Notes under the pieces: model-generated
What the model saw: the letters and a program-made list of their open reading frames with translations, nothing else
Database searches by the model: none
What the model was told of the DNA's origin: nothing
Part shown: positions 59,830-64,000 of the stretch, piece by piece
Layout: every line of letters begins with the position of its first letter
How positions within the stretch are numbered: position 1 is the first letter of the stretch
Assembly: GCF_004153545.1 (NCBI RefSeq)
Contig: NZ_SDVA01000012.1
Span: forward strand, 1 to 64,000
Reading direction: 5' to 3'
DNA from: Serinicoccus sediminis
GTDB lineage: Bacteria; Actinomycetota; Actinomycetes; Actinomycetales; Dermatophilaceae
DNA: 64,000 bases
Made by a program: the position numbers and the translations under genes

Positions 59830-59855
59830 GTGTCACCACCGTCGTCCGGTGACAC
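59830..59855. terminator. Hairpin between convergent WYL and ydcF-like genes
   Basis: GTGTCACC (59830-59837) pairs with GGTGACAC (59848-59855) over a 10-nt loop, midway between the two stops. Serves either strand. Confidence 0.55.
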
Positions 59856-59887
59856 CAGGTCCTGCGTGAGAAGACGCGCGAGGGCAC

Positions 59888-60796
59888 TCAGCGCGCGGCG
59901 AGACCGGCCAGAAGAGCCACGCCGACGACCAGGGCCGCGACGACGGCGTGCGCCCGACGGGCCTCCTTGAGCACGACGAGCAGCTCGCGCAGGTAGGTCC
60001 CCGCCGCGGAGTCCACCGGCGCCCGCACCCCGACCACGCGCAGCGGCAGCCGGTGCCGGCGGACGCGCCAGCTGGTCCGCGGTGCGTGGTAGGCGCTGGT
60101 GACCACCGCATAGGGCGGGGGTATGCCGCGCCTCCGCAGCAGGTCCGTGGAGAGCAGGAGGTTCTCCACCGTCGTGGTGGCCCGGTCCTCGAGCACGACG
60201 GGGACGTCGGGGTCGACCCCGCGGACCCACCGCTGCATGGCCACCGCCTCGGGAGGGCGACCCCGGGTGCCTCGGCCACCGGTGAGGACGAGCGGGACGT
60301 CGGCCCTCTCCTGACCTGCGCCGCCGCCGGTCGAGCCGCCCGAGCGGGTGCCACCGCGCCCGCCCGCCACCGAGGACAGCAGCCTGAGTCCGCCCTGCAG
60401 CCGAGCGGCGAGCTCCGGGCCCACCTCGCCGTGGGGCACGGGCATCCCGAGCACGACGACGGCGCCGCAGCGGGCTGCGGCGCCGGGGCGGCAGAGCCGC
60501 CACCGCACCGCCAGCAGGACCAGCATGACGAACCCGGGACAGGCGGCGAGCAGCAGCAGCCCCATGCCCAGGCCGACGGCCACGGGGCCGGCGGCGGCCG
60601 CCAGCAGGACCAGACCGACGACGGGGACGGAAAGGGCGAGCAGGCCGCCGACCAGGGCGCCCCGGGCGTCACCGTCGCGACGTCCCCGGACCAGCCGGGT
60701 GACGGCATACGTCAGCAGCAGCGAGGGGAGGACCAGCCCCAGCGCGGCGAGGACGACCCCGCTCCCGAGGAGCGAGGAGGAGAGCGCGTCGCTCAG
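59888..60796 (-). CDS. YdcF/SanA-like membrane protein (DUF218), probable CTG start
   Basis: A 302-residue protein with four hydrophobic segments in the first 110 residues, then a DUF218 domain: CGAVVVLGMPVPHGE, LVLTGGRG, EDRATTTVENLL and VVTSAYHAPRTSWRVRR. DUF218 proteins act in envelope or cofactor functions. No ATG, GTG or TTG precedes the first two membrane segments; a CTG overlapping the rocD stop (CTGA) with GAGG seven nt upstream is the best start. Confidence 0.75.
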   Translation of the reverse strand: MSDALSSSLLGSGVVLAALGLVLPSLLLTYAVTRLVRGRRDGDARGALVGGLLALSVPVVGLVLLAAAAGPVAVGLGMGLLLLAACPGFVMLVLLAVRWRLCRPGAAARCGAVVVLGMPVPHGEVGPELAARLQGGLRLLSSVAGGRGGTRSGGSTGGGAGQERADVPLVLTGGRGTRGRPPEAVAMQRWVRGVDPDVPVVLEDRATTTVENLLLSTDLLRRRGIPPPYAVVTSAYHAPRTSWRVRRHRLPLRVVGVRAPVDSAAGTYLRELLVVLKEARRAHAVVAALVVGVALLAGLAAR

Positions 60797-62013
60797 CCGC
60801 GCGCCTCGGCCAGCACCGAGGCCAGTGCGTCGGTGACCTGCCGCAGCTCGTCCTCGGTGATCGTCAGCGGCGGGGCGAGGCGGATGGTCGAGCCGTGGGT
60901 GTCCTTGGCCAGGACGCCCTTCTTGGCCAGCGCCTTGCACGCCTCCTTGCCGGTCATGAGCTCGGGGTCGATGTCGATGCCGGCCCACAGCCCCCGCACG
61001 CGGACGGCCTTGGCGCCGTGCCCGAGCAGCTTGCCGAGCTCCTCGGCGAAGACGCCCTCGAGCTGCTTGGCGTGCGCCTGGTGCTCCCCGGTGGCGAGCA
61101 GGTCGACGACGGCCTTGCCGACGGCGGCCGCCAACGGGTTGCCGCCGAAGGTGGACCCGTGGGTCCCGGGCGTGATGACGTTCATCACCTCGGCGTCGGC
61201 GGCGACGGCCGAGACCGGGACGATGCCGCCGCCGAGGGCCTTGCCCAGGGTGTACATGTCGGCCTCGACACCCTCGTACTCGCAGGCCAGCGAGGTGCCG
61301 GTGCGCCCGAGGCCGGACTGGATCTCGTCGGCGATCATGAGGACCTTGCGGCTGGTGCACAGCTCGCGCAGACCGGGCAGGAAGCCCTCCTCGGGGATCA
61401 TCACGCCCTGCTCGCCCTGGATCGGCTCGACGAGCACGGCGGCGGTGTTGTCGGTGATGGCCGCCTCGATGGCACCGAGGTCGCCGTAGGGCACCGCGAC
61501 GAAGCCCGGGGTGTAGGGACCGTAGTGGTCGTGCGCCTCCGGGTCGTCGGAGAAGGAGATGATCGTCGTCGTGCGGCCGTGGAAGTTGCCGTCCATGACG
61601 ATGATCTCGGCCTGCCCCTCGGGCACACCCTTGACCTGGTAGGCCCACTTGCGGGCGATCTTCAGGGCGGTCTCGACGGCCTCGGCGCCGGTGTTCATCG
61701 GCAGGATCATGTCCTTGCCGACGAGCTTCGCCAGCGCCTCGCAGAACGGGCCCAGCTGGTCGTTGTGGAAGGCGCGCGAGGTCAGGGTGGAGCGGTCCAG
61801 CTGGTCCTTGGCGGCCTGCACGAGCCCGGGGTGGCGGTGCCCGAAGTTCAGCGCCGAGTAGCCCGAGAGCGCGTCGATGTAGGTGCGTCCCTCGACGTCG
61901 GTCACGTGGATGCCCTCGGCGTGCCCCACGACCACCGGCAGCGGGCTGTAGTTGTGGGCGGCGACCTTGTCCTCGAGATCGATGTAGGCCTGGTTCGTGG
62001 ACAGCTCAGTCAT
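60793..62013 (-). CDS. rocD: Ornithine aminotransferase
   Basis: A 406-residue class III PLP aminotransferase converting ornithine and 2-oxoglutarate to glutamate semialdehyde. Lys258 in TLGKALGGGIVP binds PLP; DEIQSGLGRTG and NTGAEAVETALK are typical. ATG 62013 has AGGA; another ATG lies three codons upstream. Downstream DUF218 gene is coupled. An ArgR-like palindrome about 85 bp upstream links it to argG. Confidence 0.93.
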   Translation of the reverse strand: MTELSTNQAYIDLEDKVAAHNYSPLPVVVGHAEGIHVTDVEGRTYIDALSGYSALNFGHRHPGLVQAAKDQLDRSTLTSRAFHNDQLGPFCEALAKLVGKDMILPMNTGAEAVETALKIARKWAYQVKGVPEGQAEIIVMDGNFHGRTTTIISFSDDPEAHDHYGPYTPGFVAVPYGDLGAIEAAITDNTAAVLVEPIQGEQGVMIPEEGFLPGLRELCTSRKVLMIADEIQSGLGRTGTSLACEYEGVEADMYTLGKALGGGIVPVSAVAADAEVMNVITPGTHGSTFGGNPLAAAVGKAVVDLLATGEHQAHAKQLEGVFAEELGKLLGHGAKAVRVRGLWAGIDIDPELMTGKEACKALAKKGVLAKDTHGSTIRLAPPLTITEDELRQVTDALASVLAEARG

Positions 62014-62095
62014 GCTCGTCATCCTAGGGGTCGCGCGGGGGTGGGCAGGCAGCGCCCGGGGGCTGGTGGGCAGGACCACACCACGCCGTGTAGTC

Positions 62096-62121
62096 ATGCA
62101 TAGGTCAGTATAGCTATGCAT
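62096..62121 (-). promoter_or_regulatory. ArgR-like palindrome upstream of rocD
   Basis: ATGCATAG (62096-62103) and CTATGCAT (62114-62121) are a perfect inverted repeat with a 10-bp centre, one helical turn and a half apart. The TGCATA half-sites match those over the argG promoter. Arginine repressor control of arginine catabolism (rocD) is known in other bacteria. Confidence 0.6.
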
Positions 62122-62152
62122 CCGCTGTGACAGCGCAGCCGGCTCGCGGGCC

Positions 62153-62240
62153 GGAGCGCGCGTCCTGTGCGGTCGGAGCGCGCGTCCGGTGCGGCCGGAG
62201 CACGCGTCCGGTGCGGCCGGAGCGCGCGTCCTGTGCGGGT
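62153..62240 (+). repeat. Four tandem copies of a 22-bp repeat
   Basis: Units start at 62153, 62175, 62197 and 62219, each GGAGCGCGCGTCC(T/G)GTGCGG plus two bases, differing by one to three substitutions (third unit has GAGCACGCG). They fill the gap just after the MFS stop (unit 4 touches it) and before the rocD operator. Function unknown; copy number may vary among strains. Confidence 0.85.
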
Positions 62241-63580
62241 CAGGTGGTCTCGAGGGCGTCGCCCGCGTGCTCCGGCAGCAGCAGGTATGCCGCGAGGGCG
62301 CCGACGACGAAGGCGGCACCGAAGATCGCGAAGAGGGCGGCGTTGCCCCAGGCGCCGAGGATGACCGGCACCAGCAGCGGGGCCGCGATCGAGGCGATGC
62401 GCCCGAACCCGGCCGCGGCCCCCGCACCCGAGGCCCGGACGCTGGTGGGGTAGATCTCGGGGGTGATGGCGTAGAGGGCGCCCCAGGCGCCGAGGTTGAA
62501 GAAGCTCATCGCGCACCCGGCGGCGATGATCTGCCAGACCTCCCCGGCCATGCCGAAGCAGACCGCGGCCGCGGCGGACCCGAGCAGGAACGTCGCCAGC
62601 GTCACGCGGCGGCCCCACACCTCGACGAGGACGGCCGCGAGGGCGTAGCCCGGGAGCTGGGCCAGGGTGATGACCAGGGTGTAGCCGAAGGAGCGCACCA
62701 GGTCGAAGCCCTGGGCGTAGAGCAGGGTGGGCAGCCAGATGAACGCGCCGTAGTAGGAGAAGTTGACGCAGAACCAGACCACCCAGATGCCGGCGGTGCG
62801 GACCCGGTAGGCCGCCGACCACAGCGCCCCGGCCGTCTTCGGGGGCGCGTCGGGCAGCGCCCGGCTCTCCTCGTGCGGGACCCCGGCGGACTCCTCGAAC
62901 GAGCGCACCACCTCCTCGGCCTCGGCGGCCCGGCCCCGACGCTCGAGGAAGAGCGGCGACTCGGGCATACCCCACCGGATGACGACGGCGTAGAGCGCCG
63001 GGACGAGCCCCAGCGCGAAGGCCCAGCGCCAGCCGTCGTCGCCCAGCGGCACGACGAAGAAGCCGATGAGCGCGGCCAGGAGCCACCCCACCGCCCAGAA
63101 GGACTCGAGGATGACCACCATGCGCCCGCGGATCCGGGTCGGGGACAGCTCGCTCACCAGGGTGGAGGCGACCGGCAGCTCGGCGCCCAGGCCGATGCCG
63201 ACGAGGAAGCGCAGCACGAGCAGCGCGGCCAGCCCGGTCGCGAGCGCCGACGCCCCCGTCGCGAGGCCGTAGACCAGCAGGGTGAGGGCGAAGACGGTGC
63301 GCCGGCCGTAGCGGTCGGCGAGCATCCCGCCGAAGGTCGCCCCCAGGGCCATGCCGACGAAGCCGATGGACAGCAGCCAGGACTGCTCGGTGCGGGTGAG
63401 GTCCCACTGCGTGGCGACCGCGAGCCCGACGAAGGAGATGAGCCCGACGTCCATGGCGTCGAGGGCCCACCCGGCGCCCGACCCGAGCAGGACCCGGGTG
63501 TGCTGCCGGGTGTAGGGCAGCCGCCCCATCCGCTGCGGCCGGGTGGGCCGGGACTGGTCGGTCACCTGAGTGCTCACCAT
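62240..63580 (-). CDS. MFS transporter, sugar-porter/aromatic-acid-type
   Basis: A 446-residue 12-segment transporter with the MFS signature GMLADRYGRRTVF after segment 2 and the sugar-porter PESPLFLERRGR after segment 6. Substrates in this group include sugars, niacin, aromatic acids and amino acids; its place before rocD hints at an amino compound but this is weak. Start ATG 63580 (MVSTQVTDQ); TACCAT eight nt before it may be a -10. Another ATG lies two codons upstream. Confidence 0.88.
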   Translation of the reverse strand: MVSTQVTDQSRPTRPQRMGRLPYTRQHTRVLLGSGAGWALDAMDVGLISFVGLAVATQWDLTRTEQSWLLSIGFVGMALGATFGGMLADRYGRRTVFALTLLVYGLATGASALATGLAALLVLRFLVGIGLGAELPVASTLVSELSPTRIRGRMVVILESFWAVGWLLAALIGFFVVPLGDDGWRWAFALGLVPALYAVVIRWGMPESPLFLERRGRAAEAEEVVRSFEESAGVPHEESRALPDAPPKTAGALWSAAYRVRTAGIWVVWFCVNFSYYGAFIWLPTLLYAQGFDLVRSFGYTLVITLAQLPGYALAAVLVEVWGRRVTLATFLLGSAAAAVCFGMAGEVWQIIAAGCAMSFFNLGAWGALYAITPEIYPTSVRASGAGAAAGFGRIASIAAPLLVPVILGAWGNAALFAIFGAAFVVGALAAYLLLPEHAGDALETT

Positions 63581-63644
63581 GAGCATAGATGGTATGCCCT
63601 GACCGCCGGTCGACGCACCAGGCCCCCTCGCCCGGCGCCGCGGC

Positions 63645-64000
63645 TCAGCGCGGGAGGGAGGTGAGCAGGGCGAGGATCCGGTCGACCGCGTCGGCCGGCA
63701 CCGCGTCGCTGCCCCCGAGCGCGGTCCGCACGTAGATCCCGTCGCTGACCCGCAGCGCCAGGAAGGCGAGGTCGGCGTCACCCAGGGCGTCGGTCAGCGC
63801 CGCGAGGAAGTAGTCGTCGAGCAGGACGAGGGCGTCGCGCGCCGCCTGGTGCTCGTCGAGCTGCCCGAGCTTGAGCAGCGCGAGGTAGGTCCGGTCGAAG
63901 GGCCGGTCCGCGGCCACCGACTCGCGCAGGAAGACCTCGAGCGCGTCGGGCCGGGAGGACAGCCGGCGCTGCTCCGCCTCCCCGAACACCTCCAGCCGCT
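63645..64000 (-). CDS. Partial gene, possible TetR-family C-terminal domain
   Basis: Only the last 118 residues are inside the window; the reading frame runs off the right edge with no start. The helical sequence (ALEVFLRESVAADRPFDRTYLALLKLGQ, DDYFLAALTDALGD) resembles the ligand domain of TetR repressors, but without the HTH this is tentative. It precedes the MFS gene on the same strand and might regulate it. Confidence 0.5.
   Translation of the reverse strand, partial: RLEVFGEAEQRRLSSRPDALEVFLRESVAADRPFDRTYLALLKLGQLDEHQAARDALVLLDDYFLAALTDALGDADLAFLALRVSDGIYVRTALGGSDAVPADAVDRILALLTSLPR

Noticed and set aside
62101-62240. Small Arg/Ala-rich peptides encoded by the 22-bp repeat region
   Set aside because: The frames are a by-product of the tandem repeat, with no start signal and no conservation visible.

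Overview
The window is about 70% G+C chromosomal DNA from an actinobacterium. Gene order, RNA polymerase sequences, a WYL regulator, frequent GTG/TTG starts and many leaderless-looking promoters fit Micrococcales, most likely the Intrasporangiaceae/Ornithinimicrobiaceae side (inference). No phage, IS element or CRISPR array was seen. Most coordinates below are minus strand, so transcription runs mainly from right to left.

Region 1 (1-38.6 kb) is the core translation and transcription super-cluster. In the direction of transcription it holds tRNA-Trp, secE, nusG, rplK, rplA, then (after a plus-strand MFS gene) rplJ, rplL, rpoB, rpoC, rpsL, rpsG, fusA, tuf, a GGCT-fold gene, and the S10, spc and alpha operons: rpsJ-rplC-rplD-rplW-rplB-rpsS-rplV-rpsC-rplP-rpmC-rpsQ-rplN-rplX-rplE-rpsN-rpsH-rplF-rplR-rpsE-rpmD-rplO-secY-adk-map, then infA-rpmJ-rpsM-rpsK-rpsD-rpoA-rplQ. 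truA and a zinc-less MDR oxidoreductase follow. The left edge carries two promoters and the conserved leader of an rRNA operon whose 16S gene must start just outside the window. Many genes overlap as TGATG or ATGA, suggesting translational coupling. Strong hairpins follow rplQ, tuf, rpoC, rplL and rplA, and smaller ones lie between several operon members.

Region 2 (38.6-49 kb) is mixed metabolism and transport: a class I aminotransferase, argG with candidate arginine-repressor boxes over its promoter, a FUSC membrane protein, a four-gene tightly overlapping ABC exporter operon, an adenosine-deaminase-like hydrolase, an unusual 163-bp nested foldback, an XRE regulator and a lipoprotein.

Region 3 (49-58.3 kb) combines two lipid gene sets. 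rpmG-hadA-hadB-murB is followed upstream by tRNA-Met and tRNA-Thr, then an htdX/fabG4/fadA2-like set, a TetR regulator with a clear divergent operator, and an acyl-CoA oxidase-type flavoprotein. The layout resembles mycobacterial loci for fatty-acid dehydration and beta-oxidation.

Region 4 (58.3-64 kb) has a DinB-fold protein divergent from a WYL regulator, a YdcF-like membrane protein that seems to start at CTG, ornithine aminotransferase (rocD) with an ArgR-like palindrome upstream, a 22-bp x4 tandem repeat, a sugar-porter-type MFS and the end of a TetR-like gene.

Two signals stand out beyond the genes. One is a strongly over-represented word, GTATGCC/GGCATAC (36 copies counted by eye against 6-7 expected). 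It is often met as inverted pairs inside terminator stems and in genes it uses otherwise rare TAT and GCA codons. The other is the nested foldback at 47.6-47.8 kb, built from repeated TGA(G/C)TCA-like words.
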